DNA from: Pardosa pseudoannulata
Lineage: Eukaryota; Arthropoda; Arachnida; Araneae; Lycosidae
Length of the DNA stretch: 64,000 nt
Direction: 5' to 3'
Assembly: GCA_032207245.1 (NCBI GenBank)
Contig: CM063498.1
Location: 86,765,461-86,829,460 of the forward strand
A program made the position numbers and the translations under genes. How positions within the stretch are numbered: position 1 is the first letter of the stretch; each line of letters begins with the position of its first letter. The notes under the pieces are model-generated. The model saw only the letters and a program-made list of their open reading frames with translations. It ran no database searches and was not told the DNA's origin. Positions 1-12,007 of the stretch are shown piece by piece.

Positions 1-145
1 ACCGTAACTGACCCCCAGGTATAAAAAGCCTAGAATTTTGCGAATTTTCGGCATTTTTTTTAAGCAGGTGCTTTACGTAGAGGCTTTTCTTTTGACAGGA
101 GCCCGCTTTTTAGTGATTGCGTTCGGGGAGACTCGTAAAGTCCGC

Positions 146-709
146 TCATATAAGGAACTGCATCTCGGATACCGAACATAGATTGGGTTTGCATTGCACT
201 GGAAGAGCCTCCCTATTTGTGAAATTATTTAACCTTTTGTTTTGACTGTGATCGTCGTGGCAATTCAGTGCCAGCCGAAAATCCTCTACATTTCTACTTG
301 TTTTGGGGAGAATTAGAATCGTTGTATATATAACAGTATTTTCTCCAGAAAGATTAACTAAGCGGTTCGTATACAATTCTAGGTTGTCACGTACAATTTT
401 CAACCTCCAAAAAGTTCCGAAAATGGATGCATTGTACATTTCTGCCAGTGCTTTCCCACATAGTTTTGAGGTAGGATCAGGTCGATTGTTTAGGAACTGC
501 AATTTTGACTGACATTTATTGAGGGATGCATACTTTATGAGGCACAAAGACGATGATAGCTTTTCATGGCTTTGTAAATTTCTGTTTCGAAGAATTTCGT
601 TTGCGGTTTCAGATGTATCTCTAATTGCACCATTAAATAGCTTGGATGACTTTCGTAAAAAAAATGTAACTAATTCTCTTAAAAATTTTTTATAATTTTT
701 AGAATCCAT
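146..709 (-). CDS. Unidentified 187-residue ORF
   Basis: I do not recognise this protein. It is open for 187 codons from ATG at 709 to TGA at 146, the longest open frame in the window, and its base composition is less AT-rich than the flanks. It begins MDSKNYKKFLRELVTFFLRK, is lysine/arginine-rich at the N-terminus, has a helical-looking middle (EILRNRNLQ, CLIKYASLNKCQ) and a hydrophobic beta-like stretch (VIYTTILILP). No signal peptide or repeat structure is evident. It could be a single-exon gene, an edge exon of a larger gene or a fragment of a mobile element. Confidence 0.4.
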   Translation of the reverse strand: MDSKNYKKFLRELVTFFLRKSSKLFNGAIRDTSETANEILRNRNLQSHEKLSSSLCLIKYASLNKCQSKLQFLNNRPDPTSKLCGKALAEMYNASIFGTFWRLKIVRDNLELYTNRLVNLSGENTVIYTTILILPKTSRNVEDFRLALNCHDDHSQNKRLNNFTNREALPVQCKPNLCSVSEMQFLI

Positions 710-1986
710 TATTCTTATGAGATGATCTTCGAAACTTTACGAGCTTTATGTGTATTTAAAATTAACAATCTATAATTTCTATTTATATATATAACCGGAA
801 ATAAAAGGGACAATAACGAGGGTGAATTTTCCTTATTCAATCTAGTCGACAAATGAAGTAAAAATCATAGAACACTTTGGTCACTGACATAATAAAATTT
901 TATCGTATTTTTAGACTTTTTTTTTTCCTAGTTGTTCCACTCGGATAAAGTAATTTCTAATTGTATCGTGACTGTGATCCTTCTTCACGCTACCTCTTCC
1001 CTCGAGAACACTGAAGTCGTCACACCTTACTGGAATTATTCAAGCAATATTTAGATAATTTTGCGAACTATGATCCTAATTATTCCTTTATAAGTATTCT
1101 TATAAGATCTTATTAAGTCGGGGTTTTTAATTAATTACCAAATACTTAAATTGTAAGAAATTAGAAGTATATTTTTATCTATGAATTATAGTTTCGTTCC
1201 ACTATTACCAAATTATAAGATCGGCGGAACTCTAAATTTTTCCAAAGTTATATCCCGTTATTTCAAACTTGAGTAAAAAACCAGCTATAGCCCTTAAGCG
1301 CAAACCCTGAATACATAATTTTCCATTCCCTATATAATAATAGCCTAAGTTATCTGTACGTCTGTCCTCGATTTTATGAAGCGGTTGGACCTGGAATGGA
1401 TAGAGGGATCCATAGTTAGCAAAATTCAAAGAGAGTAATGTTTATCTTCTCCCAAACTATAGATCCGATTCTAAAATAAATTGGTATAAATATGCTTCAT
1501 ATCACAGCAAAAAATACTGCCTTCTTTAAAACGTTCGAAATCCACCCCTTCCACTCTTTTCGATCTTTCTTAAGGCCATTATTTCAACTCCTATTTTCCC
1601 CAGTTAAGAGCAGGCGATTAAATTTATCAATTTATCTCATAATAAATAGGTAAAAATAACATTTTTCTAGCATTATGACGTCATTCCTTTAACCATCTCA
1701 TTGAAACATTTCTTATTTTAAATTATTTAAATTATGCCTTATTTTCATACGTTTTATCACTGAACTTAGATATTACGTAAATAATTTTCTTTGATATTTG
1801 GCTTAAATAATAGATTAAGTACATATGTGATAATTTTAAATTGAATCATCGATTATTTTTTGTTGCAAGATAATTCTCAGCCAAACAACAAACCATTTTT
1901 TACCTGCCACATAAGGTACTTTAGAATTTTGTAAAATTAAAAATTTTACTGATCCCGTCATATGACGGGCTATATGCTAATATGTA

Positions 1987-2222
1987 AATAATATTGCACA
2001 TATTAAGAAAATAAGTAAGCTAACAAAAACTTATAATAATTACAGCAATAATACAGCACACATTAAGGAAATAACTAAGACGTGTAATAATCTCAATAAT
2101 AATGAAGCACGCATTAAGAAAATAAATAAGTTAAAGAAAATTTGTTTTAATCGCAACAATAAAATTGTACACATTAAGAAAATAAGTAAAATGACGAAAA
2201 CTTCTATTAATCACAAGAAGTT
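1987..2222. repeat. Minisatellite, four units of about 60 bp
   Basis: Four degenerate units share a core of the form CAYATTAAGRAAATAA, with core positions at 2002, 2062, 2113 and 2173, giving spacings of 60, 51 and 60. The units differ mainly in the stretch after the core. No coding potential. Confidence 0.8.
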
Positions 2223-3169
2223 TAATCTTAACAAAAGTAATTTCATCTGTAATGTTTTATTTATATATAAAAAAAAATTTAAAACCAAAAATTCCGGTTA
2301 AGATGCAAAAACCTGATTAAAAGATTAAAAAAACATTGTGAATATATAATTTTTAAAAAAGTCAAGATTTTTATCAACCCAGTTGTACGAACTTTACTTT
2401 GACTGTCCGTGCCCGTATATGTATAAATGGAACACGGAAAAAGCTGAGGTATTGGTAAAATTTTTAAATGCATTTTCTGAAAAACTAGTTTTTCAGGCAA
2501 AAGCTGATTGCTCAAATAGTTTTAAAGGATTTCGCCGTAAATTAGAACACTGCTTCCTCACAAATGTAAAGTTTGCTGTGTATATATGTTACAAATGATC
2601 AAATACCAAATTAAAAGAAATCATATCTTTTCTTTGAAATAAAATTTTTAAATGTCTTTTCTGAAAAACTAGTTATTTAGTCATCCTAGTTAATGTAAAA
2701 GCCGCTTGCAGTTTAAATCTGGGTCAATTGTTTGGTACACATTTGGCTATGCTTTAAAATACAAGCTTTTTCTAATGTTTAAACTCACCTCTTTTATGCA
2801 TATTTGTATGAAAAAAAAAATGAAAATAATTTAGAAAAGCTTTGTATTTTTCTACAATATTAGGCATATTTCAGTGAATTTTCAAATGCTTGTAGAAGTT
2901 TTAGTTCATTTTATACATAGGTATCTTTAGCAAACCGTATCATGAAAATTCAGATAAATTGAACTAAATTGGGTACAGAGTGTGTGGCGTGTCAATTTAT
3001 CTGAAGTTTTGCACAAAATTGAAGCTTTATTAAAATATTACTGGAACTTTATAAAAACATTTGTAATGTTATGCATGTTTTCAAAGTTCTTTACAAGTCT
3101 ATAATATTTCGATGTTATCAGCCCCACTAAAACTGAAGATGTGTGTCTAATATTTTTCCTAAATACAGG

Positions 3170-3540
3170 GTTAGCAATAAATAAGTTCCCCACTTTTGTG
3201 AACTCTAGAATACGTTCTATTGGTCCAAATGAGATACAATGAGGAATCTGCACATGCAGGGGATTCAAACAACTTAGTGTTTTTCTGATAATTTCAGACT
3301 CGTAGATTCAAAAATGTAAAAAACTGGGTCCATCATTTAAAAAATTAATTTTAAAGTTAAGCGAAAATCACGTGACATCAAAACGCTCCGTGATTGGTTG
3401 TGATGTCATCGTTCATGCAGACCAATATTTTTGTATTGCTTTTAAGCGCGCACTATTTTCCGATTTTGTTTTTGCAAGTTCCTGAAATTTTCTAGCTATC
3501 AAAATTTATTTTTATTTAAACCTGAAGGTTTATTTTATCG
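3170..3540. repeat. Left ~350-bp direct repeat with promoter-like motifs
   Basis: This is repeated in direct orientation at 5690-6060. It contains CACGTGAC (E-box), a reversed CCAAT box (GATTGGTT) and a degenerate CRE (TGATGTCAT). It lies directly upstream of the plus-strand SWIM-type exon starting at 3575, so it may be that gene's promoter. Confidence 0.7.
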
Positions 3541-3574
3541 ATCTAGATAGCTTAGTTATCTCAATTTGTCATAA

Positions 3575-3708
3575 ATGTCTCTTCTACCTGGATTTACCAA
3601 AGGGCAATCAGACAACCTCCCGAAAATTGACAGCATGTCAATGTTTTCTTTCTTGGCAAAAAACCCGGATTTTATGGGAGCAGAAATACGAGGAATTAAA
3701 ACCCAAAG
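3575..3708 (+). CDS. First exon of a SWIM/YqaJ-type mobile-element protein
   Basis: ATG at 3575 opens MSLLPGFTKGQSDNLPKIDS and closes in AEIRGIKTQ at a CAAAG|GTGTGT donor (phase 2). The pattern of a short N-terminus, LPKID, a hydrophobic FSFLAKN segment and EIRGIK resembles the start of the arthropod multi-copy proteins that carry a SWIM zinc finger and a YqaJ-like nuclease domain, from memory of that family. No downstream exon with the expected YGD or GCKH motifs was found, so it is either truncated or spliced to something I missed. Confidence 0.45.
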
Positions 3709-4496
3709 GTGTGTAAAATCATTTATATTTTTTTCCAATTTTACTTAACATGTATTAATACTTTATTCATGCTAAACACAGCTCTTTTGTTTGTAAACAC
3801 AAACAAGTCAAATAAATATACATATATCATATACACACACATTTGTAGTAGCATCGTTTTTTATAAATAGAGACGGATGTAATATTAAAATAAAAATTAG
3901 AGGAGGTATTTATTGTGAGACCGGTCTCATTAGCCTTCGTGTTGCAAAAAGTAGACCGTAGCACTCCAAAACCAAACCAATTCTTAGATATTTTAAATAT
4001 GATGAAAAGAAATTTAAAATCTTTAAACGGCTTTACTTAATTATTTATACATTTTTAAATAGCAATACAATTTTATTGCCTTTAATATTAATGTCAAATT
4101 AAAAAATGTATAAAATTTCTCAAATTAAATTTAATTTTTAAAGTAATATCATTATTAGGTATTTTAAAAATATTATACTTTTTCAAATTAGTCACCAATT
4201 TAATCGAAAAATATCACTGTGATTTGATACACAAGAAAGTATGCATCTCTGAAGAAAATATTTATAATACCTTGAAAATACATAACTTTCCCCTCCCCCG
4301 AGTTATTTATTAGATAATTATATGCTTTAGATATTTATATGTTTTTCGATATTTATATGCTTTATAAAATATTTATTGTACTTGAACTCTGTGATAATAC
4401 TCGAAAATTAGCAGTTTTAAAAGTTAAATAGCAGTGGTTAATCAACAATCCTTTTAAAGGTATAGATGTATTTTTATATACTTTAATTGTTCTAAA

Positions 4497-4742
4497 TTAG
4501 TAATATTTAAACAAAAGTAAGCATTTACTTATCGAGAAATGGTCTTCACAAACCCATAAAGATGATTTATATGATAATTTGGGGTTTAATTTCTCATCCC
4601 TTTTTATCGCAGTTGTCCAGATTTTACGTGTATGTGGGTCTTTCGGGACGCTGAAAAATATCTTCTCATTGCAATTAGTTGTTGTATTTTTACAGAGTGG
4701 CACAATACAATATTTAGAGTATGATTTTTTAATGCCAGACAT
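4497..4742 (-). CDS. THAP zinc-finger domain exon
   Basis: THAP domains bind DNA through a C2CH zinc site. The exon starts at ATG 4742 and shows C-x4-C (CIVPLC), then FFSVPKDPHTRKIWTTAI, then C-E-D-H-F at the correct distance, so all four zinc ligands are present. A plausible donor (CGATAA|GTAAAT, about 4525) follows DHFSI, which would remove the last codons and join to an exon at lower coordinates. I did not identify that exon. THAP proteins are both host regulators and transposases (P-element, Kolobok, THAP9 types). The nearby repeats favour a mobile origin. Confidence 0.7.
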   Translation of the reverse strand: MSGIKKSYSKYCIVPLCKNTTTNCNEKIFFSVPKDPHTRKIWTTAIKRDEKLNPKLSYKSSLWVCEDHFSISKCLLLFKYY

Positions 4743-5025
4743 AACAAAAAAATTTCTATTATATGCGATACTTTACACAAAAACAAATTTAAAAGTCGCC
4801 TTTTAACATGTAAACAGCATAGGCGCTCGGTGTCGACATGAACGATGACGTCACAAACTCGGCGGAGAAAAAGTATCGTTTTTGAGAGACGTTAAAGAGT
4901 CCGCTATAAAACCCATTAGAAATCACTCATTAGGCCCCCAAATGAAAGAAAAATAGCTACTGTCCTGCTTACTTTTTTGTCTTCTATCCTTTAAAATCAT
5001 AATTAGAAAACTTGAAAATTCCTCA

Positions 5026-5685
5026 TTGGAACTGCAGATAATTGAAATGATGAGCTAGACATTTATTACATAAAAAGTTTTAGTACAAAAATTATCCTAT
5101 AGGTGACTCTATAACACAGATGGTATTTATTTATTTTCATTAAGATCAGTCGAGTATTAGTTTATTGTCTGCACATCATGCCTCCGAAGCCAGAAAAAGC
5201 ATTACTGCTAAAACTGTTTTACCAGAACTAGCAGAACTCCATTGCAGCTATAAAAGAATTTTGTCGTATGAAGCGAGTACCAAGAGGTCACATGTCAACA
5301 CTTACCTAACGCAAGATGATCATTCCTTAGATATCATTCCTTGCAATTTTTGGTTGTGGAGTTTCCTGAAGAACAGGATCTACCTTCAAATACCAGCATC
5401 CGTGCCAGATTTGAAGGACAGCATTCGATGCCAAGTTCTAGATATTTTAGCATACTCATTCCGGTTAGCTGTCGAAAATATGGTTCTATGATTACAGCTT
5501 ATTGTTGGACTTGAAAAAGGACATATTGAGCACTTTTAATCGTACTTTTTAATATTATTTAGCATTTATAAAGCATATTAAATATGTTTATATGTATCAC
5601 AGCACCACCTATAGGCGAAGTTTTGTACTAAAATGTTTTATGTAATAAATATCAAACACATCATTTGAATTATCTGTAGTTCCAA
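5026..5685 (+). mobile_element. Internally deleted mariner-like element (DUF4817 type)
   Basis: Terminal inverted repeats of roughly 90 bp (5026-5115 and 5597-5685) match at about 80%. Inside, on the plus strand, are decayed pieces of a transposase: an N-terminal helix-turn-helix reading LLLKLFYQN, AIKEFCRMK, RGHMS (about 5199-5300) and a C-terminal piece reading FLKNRIYLQIPASVPDLKDS (about 5362-5430), with the catalytic middle missing. It cannot be autonomous. Confidence 0.7.
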
Positions 5686-5689
5686 TTGT

Positions 5690-6060
5690 ATCTCTTTTCG
5701 ACCAATAGAACGTATTCTAGAGTCCTCAGAATGAGGAATTTGCACATGTGGGGAATTCAAACAACTTTGTATTTTTCTGATAACTTAAGACTCGAAAATT
5801 CCAAAAATGTTCCCAAAAATGTAAAAAAAAAAAAAAAAAAAAAAATGGGTCCATCATTTTAAAAATTAATTTTAAAGTTAAGCGAAAGTCACGTGACATC
5901 AAAACGCTCGTGATTGGTTGTGACGTCATAGTTCACAATATCCAATATTTTCTTATTGCTTTTAACCGCACAATATTTTCCGATTTTGTTTTGGCAAGTT
6001 TTTGGAATTTTCTAGCTATCAAGATTTATTTTTATTTAAACCTGGAGGTTTATTTTATCG
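5690..6060. repeat. Right ~350-bp direct repeat (copy of 3170-3540)
   Basis: Carries CACGTGAC, GATTGGTT and a CRE (TGACGTCAT). It abuts the right end of the mariner-like element. A poly-A run sits at 5823-5845. A segment of about 37 bp at 5686-5722 occurs reversed at about 3205-3241 beside the left repeat, so the two copies are not simple tandem duplicates. Confidence 0.7.
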
Positions 6061-6124
6061 TACCGGGCAATCCAAATAGGAGTTAATTTTTCTTTTGTAA
6101 TCGGCGAGGGTAATTTCACAGATT

Positions 6125-6227
<103 letters not shown>

Positions 6228-6330
6228 TAATGGTATTTTTATCCCTTTAGGTTCAGATTCTATTTTTCAGCAATTCTTTTCTAGCAACCCTAGCGAATGT
6301 TTTCGAATGTTCCCTAGTAAATTACTTCCG

Positions 6331-6900
6331 GTTGCACACCTTCCCTCCACACTATGGTCCATTATATACCACCGACTGGAGGGGGTATGGCTTATCGAGG
6401 TCGGCGATGGCGGACGATAAAATGGCCCCGGTGGAGGATGGCTGCAGAAGCAGTTTTTCTCCAAAGATCAAAAACAACCAGCATGCGCTACCAAAGTGCG
6501 TAGCAGATTCTATGGATGCATCCACCTCGCTATGCTCATTTAGTAGTACAGTGTGTGGATGCAACCCTTGAACCATCGTGCAAGGTCGCCATCAGGACCA
6601 GTACTGCAATGCTGAACAATTGGCCTCAGTGTGGAGGCTACATTAAAATGGAGGTCTGAATCTTAAATTACGTCATCCACGTGACATGTGGTGATCGTTA
6701 ATTGGCTGGCACCTAAACCTATAAATATAATTTTTCTGACAATTTCGAGAGGTCATTTGTTCAACAGTTGAATTGACAATATGAATAAACTACTATAGTT
6801 TAATTTCCAGTGTCTTCATTTTCGTTGTCTTTTTCTTCTATACCACTCACCAAGACTGCAAAGTGGTAATGTCCGCTCGGAAATTCCACTTCGAGATGAG
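6331..6900. other. GC-richer segment, unassigned, possible LTR
   Basis: Noticeably richer in G+C than its surroundings, with short open frames on both strands but none convincing. A TATAAATATA motif near 6720 is followed by GAATAAAC at about 6782, an arrangement seen in short LTRs. No second LTR, primer-binding site or TG...CA ends were confirmed. Confidence 0.25.
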
Positions 6901-6921
6901 GCAAAAAGCCTCATTTCATAT

Positions 6922-6932
6922 TACACACACAC

Positions 6933-7006
<74 letters not shown>
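6922..7006. repeat. (CA)n(TA)n(TG)n microsatellite
   Basis: A short CA run, a TA run and a TG run follow one another, so the arms can pair. Confidence 0.95.
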
Positions 7007-7010
<4 letters not shown>

Positions 7011-7613
7011 ATATCAATATCTAAGCCCTGAAATCTATCCAAAATTATCCCTTTTTCCTATTTATTTTTCTAAATTTTAATTTCTCCTCTTTATATTAAC
7101 CATATTCTTCAGCCATCCAATTTAAACGAGGAAGTTTTCATTCCTTCAGCATAACCCCGATATTTTTTCTTTGATTCTCAAAGCAAAAAAATGATACAGC
7201 TGGCATTTTAATTAGGAAGTAATAACTCTCCCAGGAAAATGACCAGCAATAATAATCATCTGGAACGCTACACTTTGGCAAATGTATCTAGTCAAAGTTC
7301 TCTCTAAGCAATTAACAGTTGCCTCAGCATTTTCCCACGACACAAAAACACATACAGTATTTGGTCGTCTCTCGCAGAAGGTTGGCATTAGAGAGAGCGT
7401 TCTGACACCGTCCGGTTCAGACGCCTCTTGAATTTGTGCTAGTTTGGGAAGACAAAATAAAAGATTATGTTCGGCCACGACGACTGGTGTGTTTCTTCAT
7501 CACAGAAGTGTAGCGGGACTCTTGACAGCCCAGCATGCCTGGACTGAATAAAATAATAGGAGCAATTTTAGAATGGATTTCAAGTGTAAATTTGGGAGCC
7601 AGTTAGTCCCTGG

Positions 7614-7615
7614 CC

Positions 7616-7703
<88 letters not shown>
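7614..7703. repeat. Self-complementary (CA)n(TA)n(TG)n tract
   Basis: A CA run of about 28 bases, a TA run of about 20 and a TG run of about 35 form a nearly perfect inverted repeat on each strand. Long open frames through it on both strands (Thr-His and Ile-Tyr repeats) are artefacts. Confidence 0.95.
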
Positions 7704-7706
<3 letters not shown>

Positions 7707-8846
7707 CCAGCGGAAATTAATTCCACCGGTCACAATTAGATGTAGCCCCTATTGTTGTTAATTTCTTGGGCTATTGGGCAAGGAGGGCCTAGACAGCTTA
7801 GACTATTGAAGATGGTAGGTTGTAGTCGTGCCATTCCATAAAACAAAAACACGCAATTCCGAGTAGAACTTTGATTGAAGATTTTATTGAATAGCTGCTA
7901 AAACGACATGTTTAACAGTCAAAGGCAGACGAGAGAATAAATATAGAAACACGTGCTGGAACAGGGTTGGAATAGGGTTTAACAATATCCGTAGAATATA
8001 ATTTTATGGTTCTCTGTCTTTTACAAAAGATGTGATGAGGTCAGATTTAGATCCCGATCATTTTACTTCTTGTATGAATGAATCAATTATATTACTGATC
8101 TAAATCGCCTCATCACAGTCACTCTCCGAAAATAATTTTTCTCTGCGGTTTTGGTAAAACTAAAAATAAATATATTATCTGTCGAATAAAATTATAAGCT
8201 ACCAAATACTATCTCTTTTAGCAATGGATAAAAAAAGACTTAGTTACAAAAAAAAGGAAGAAAATAGTAATTTTTGACGCATTTCGTTTTTTAGTTCTGG
8301 AAGCAGCCGGATGTTGGCCAGGTCAGGTCAAAGAGGCTGTTTCGTGTGAGCCGCTGGCCTCCTACACCCGTTGTTTTCACCTTTTCTCTTTACTTCGATG
8401 TCAAGGTCAAAGTCAAGGCGTTTTACACTATATGTGCAAATTAGATGCAAACGCCTTTCACCTCTTTCACTTTGTTTCCTTGATAAAGATAACAATCGTA
8501 AACAGAGAGCTTCTGCTTTGTTTTTCTAGGGAAAAAAAGTAATTTGGATAATTCTTTGAGCATATTGCGTATTTTTGAGTGCACTTGTGACTGCGATTTT
8601 CTTCCTTAGATCCGCCCATACTGTCGTGATTTGCGTCAAAGTTCAAGTGCGGCTTTGAATTGTTAATCATGGGGGATTCTATGTTTAAAAAAGAAATTCT
8701 GAACATCATATAAAATTTTCTGAAAAAGTATACGCTACTAATTTGAAATAAAAATTATATTAGCACATTGTGTGCGGTTACATTTCGCAGCGGAATTGTA
8801 CCGGGAGTGGTGCGTTTTGCGCTTAAATTTAGTTGTTCAGTTAAAT
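7704..8846. other. No gene seen; one long inverted repeat
   Basis: A segment ending TTTAGATC (about 8029-8053) pairs with one starting GATCTAAAT (about 8096-8119), with GTGATGAGG on one arm and CCTCATCAC on the other. No coding sequence recognised. Confidence 0.4.
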
Positions 8847-8847
8847 A

Positions 8848-9073
8848 TCAATAGATCGAAAATTATTTAATTTTTTAAATAACTTTTCGTATTTTATATT
8901 TAAATATATAAACAAATACAGTGAAACCCGCTTAAGAAATTTTCCAAGGGTCTAACTCATTAAAACTTCTTAAGCGGGAAAACTTCTTAAACGGGAAATC
9001 AAGCGTATGTATGTTATTTATGTATGTTATATTTGTGTGTACACACACACACACAATAATATATTTATATAAA

Positions 9074-9113
<40 letters not shown>

Positions 9114-9345
9114 AATAAATACAATAGATCGAAATATATATATATATAAATATATCAATAGATCGAAAATTATTTAATTTTTTAAATAACTTTTCGTATT
9201 TTATATTTAAATATATAAACAAATACAGTGAAACCCGCTTAAGAAGTTTTCCAAGGGCCTAACTCATTAAAACTTCTAAAGCGGGAAAACTTCTTAAACG
9301 GTAAATCAGGTGTATGTTATTTATGCGTATGTATGTATGTGTGTG
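8848..9345. repeat. 307-bp tandem duplication within a pogo-like element
   Basis: The stretch from ATCAATAGATCGAAAATTA through the transposon end is present at about 8848 and again at about 9155, with period 307. The left terminal repeat of the pogo-like element is therefore present twice (8919 and 9226). The intervening bases are AT/GT microsatellite. Confidence 0.8.
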
Positions 9346-9695
9346 TACGTATATATATATATATAAATATATATTTCTATATATAAATATAAATATATAT
9401 ACAGTAAAACCAATTTAAGAAGTTTTCTAAGGGAATGGAAAGAGAAAACTTCTTAATCGAAATTAATTTTTTTAAAAAACAAAATAATTACATGGATAAT
9501 GTAGAGAGATTTTTTTCTTTATATAAAAATATATAAACAATAGGTTTGATTTTTCTCAGAAATTACATTTTTTGCACTCTTAAAAAATTAGCTAATAAAA
9601 GAAAACAACATAATTACCTTAGAATATCTTTGATTCAATTCAGAAATTTTGCTTTAAACCCCACTAAAATCGATTTTACAGGAAAAATCGGTTAT

Positions 9696-9741
<46 letters not shown>

Positions 9742-10075
9742 CGGCAGTTTGTAATAGTTCGTTATTTGTAAACAGTCCAGCTGTCTTAAACTTTTAAAAA
9801 CTTCTTCACATTTTAAATAAAAATGACAACAATCGTTTTCAGCCATAAACATTGACCTTTACAAACAAAGAGAGAGGAGAAAAAAACAGTAATCGAAAGG
9901 CAGTTATAAACGCGTTTGTAAGTAAACTTAGAATTGGAAAGAAAACTTTTTAAGCGGGAAGGAGTTTGGAACGAAATTTTATAAACGGGTTATTTTAAAA
10001 TATTATGAATAAGGGGGGAATGGGTACCGAAAATATAAACTTCTTAAGCGGGAGCTTCTTAAACGGGTTTTACTG
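8919..10075. mobile_element. Pogo/Tigger-like non-autonomous element
   Basis: The left end CAGTGAAACCCGCTTAAGAA and the right end (CAGTAAAACCCGTTTAAGAA in reverse, ending at 10075) are inverted repeats flanked by TA on both sides. The subterminal regions carry repeated AACTTCTTAAGCGGG-type motifs in both orientations. No transposase fragment is seen. A poly-T run lies at 9695-9738. The ends resemble the CAGT...AACC termini of pogo-type elements. Confidence 0.65.
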
Positions 10076-12007
10076 TATATAAATAAAAATATATAAATAA
10101 CAACCATAAGATATTTGCAAAGAAAAAATATATTTTTAGTGGATAAATTTATAATAGTATCGTAAATATGAAAAATCATATAGAAATAGTAGTAAACAGT
10201 TTTAATTTTTTCCCGTTCTGTGATTTCGCATCGACTGATGTAAAAACTAGTTTTATTTTTCTAAATTTTTCCAGAATCTATGCAGCAGACAAGAACATTC
10301 GGCTTCGTTTTCCTGTATATACTGTTATTTTTGTACCCACAAACAAAACATGTCGTACAAACCGAACGTAACCCGTACTAGTACGTGACCCACGCTCAAG
10401 TATCAATCGTCAGAAAAGGTACTAGAACGTGTCCCGCATACAATACGTTAAGGGTAATTTCTAGATGTTGAAATTAGAGCTGGATGATATCTAAATTTTT
10501 AATATTGTAATATATCATTTACCAAATATCAATATAATTAATAGGTTCTAATATATATCACCTTATTAGAGAGTTGCAAATATAAGTGTGTTCTGTATAA
10601 AATAATACAAACACATATATATCAATGCGTGTTTTGGTTATATAGAAAACAAAAATTCAATTTCTTAATCTTAATACATAAATTTAAATTTTAACATATT
10701 GTTTTAAAAAAGAAAATCACATAAAATTTTATTACGGTTTTTCGGTAGAAAAAAAATTGTGGGCGCGGCAAAAAAAGAAAAAATGGTGAGGAAAGATATA
10801 AAACTTTCTGATTATCTTCAAAATTCATTTATATATATTTTTTTTATTTAAAGTGAAAGATGGTTTTAATTTTTTTCCAAATGCTTTAAAATATACTTTT
10901 TTTGCAAAAAATTTCTTGGACAGAAAAAAAAACTTCACCCAAAACATTCGCGTGCGAAGCGTACGCGGTATAGTCCTACCCGGGAGACATTTTGAAAATT
11001 TCATTTTGGACCGTGCTTAAAAGTATTTGCCCATAGCCTATACGATATAATTGCCAATGCGAGAGCTATAGTAAACAGAGAGTCTCGTGCGCCGTGCATT
11101 CAATGTTCAGCCGTGTAACTGGCGCAAAATGTATACTTTTCAGTAACGAAAGGAATTGTGAAATAATAAATTATTTAGGAACAAAATAATTTTAAAACAT
11201 CTAGGGTGTAATCATAATCAATTAATCTCCTTGCATGTTTTCTTACAGAAACATATTACTTTACATCATATTGAACAGGATCTATCGATTAGGCAATAAT
11301 GTAATTTTCTTTACATCACCATCAGATTTCCAAGAGGGTAATTATTTATTACAATATTTTACAATAAAATTATAAAATAATAAAAAAAAAATTTGAAAAA
11401 AATTTTTTCTAATTGTTCTCTTCAATATTGTTACTGTTGTTTTTTTTTGTTTTACTTGTATAATTTAAATCAAAATTTATTTTTTGTATTATTATTTTTT
11501 TTAATGTTTTTATTGTTTTTATTTTAATTTGTGTTTTTTTGTATGTATATTACTGTTTAATCAATTATTTTAAATTTTTTTTTTGTTTAAAATTTTTCAT
11601 TATTATTATGTTGTTTTTGTTTTTATTTATATTTAATCGTTTATACAATTTTTTCAAGTGCAGCTGAAAAATAACGTCATTACAATACGCAAGATGATAT
11701 GATTAGAAACAGCTTTGGCTAAACAGAAGATGAAAAAAAAATCAAATTAAAAACTAATTAGTATTAATGTCTATCATGAAAAGATTAAAATGGGGCATAA
11801 AAAAGATGAAGTTCTAAAGGAAAACCAGGCATTTAAAAATCTTTTAACCATCACTCAGAGCGCCGCTTTATGATTTTAATAAAGCTTATGAAAATGTTGA
11901 TTTAAAGATTAATTCAAAAGAAACAATTTAGAAGAAAGACAATATACTAAAGTTATCAAAAAAAAAAAATATTCTATGTGGAATAACTCCAATCGCTTGT
12001 TCTAATA
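10076..12007. other. Long AT-rich stretch without recognised genes
   Basis: Only short open frames in low-complexity sequence. The 11380-11660 part is dominated by T-rich runs. A small GC-richer patch at 10945-11010 has no recognisable content. Confidence 0.5.

Noticed and set aside
5165..5491. 108-codon plus frame as a host gene
   Set aside because: It runs through an internally deleted mariner-like element and is mostly in a different frame from the recognisable transposase pieces.
6332..6576. Overlapping 70-80 codon frames on both strands near 6.3-6.6 kb
   Set aside because: They lie in a GC-richer patch where stops are rarer. Neither frame shows a domain, splice context or similarity that I recognise.
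7500..7761. Open frames on both strands with Thr-His and Ile-Tyr repeats
   Set aside because: They are translations of the CA/TA/TG microsatellite. The same applies to frames at 53741-54097, 53871-54071 and 49970-50158.
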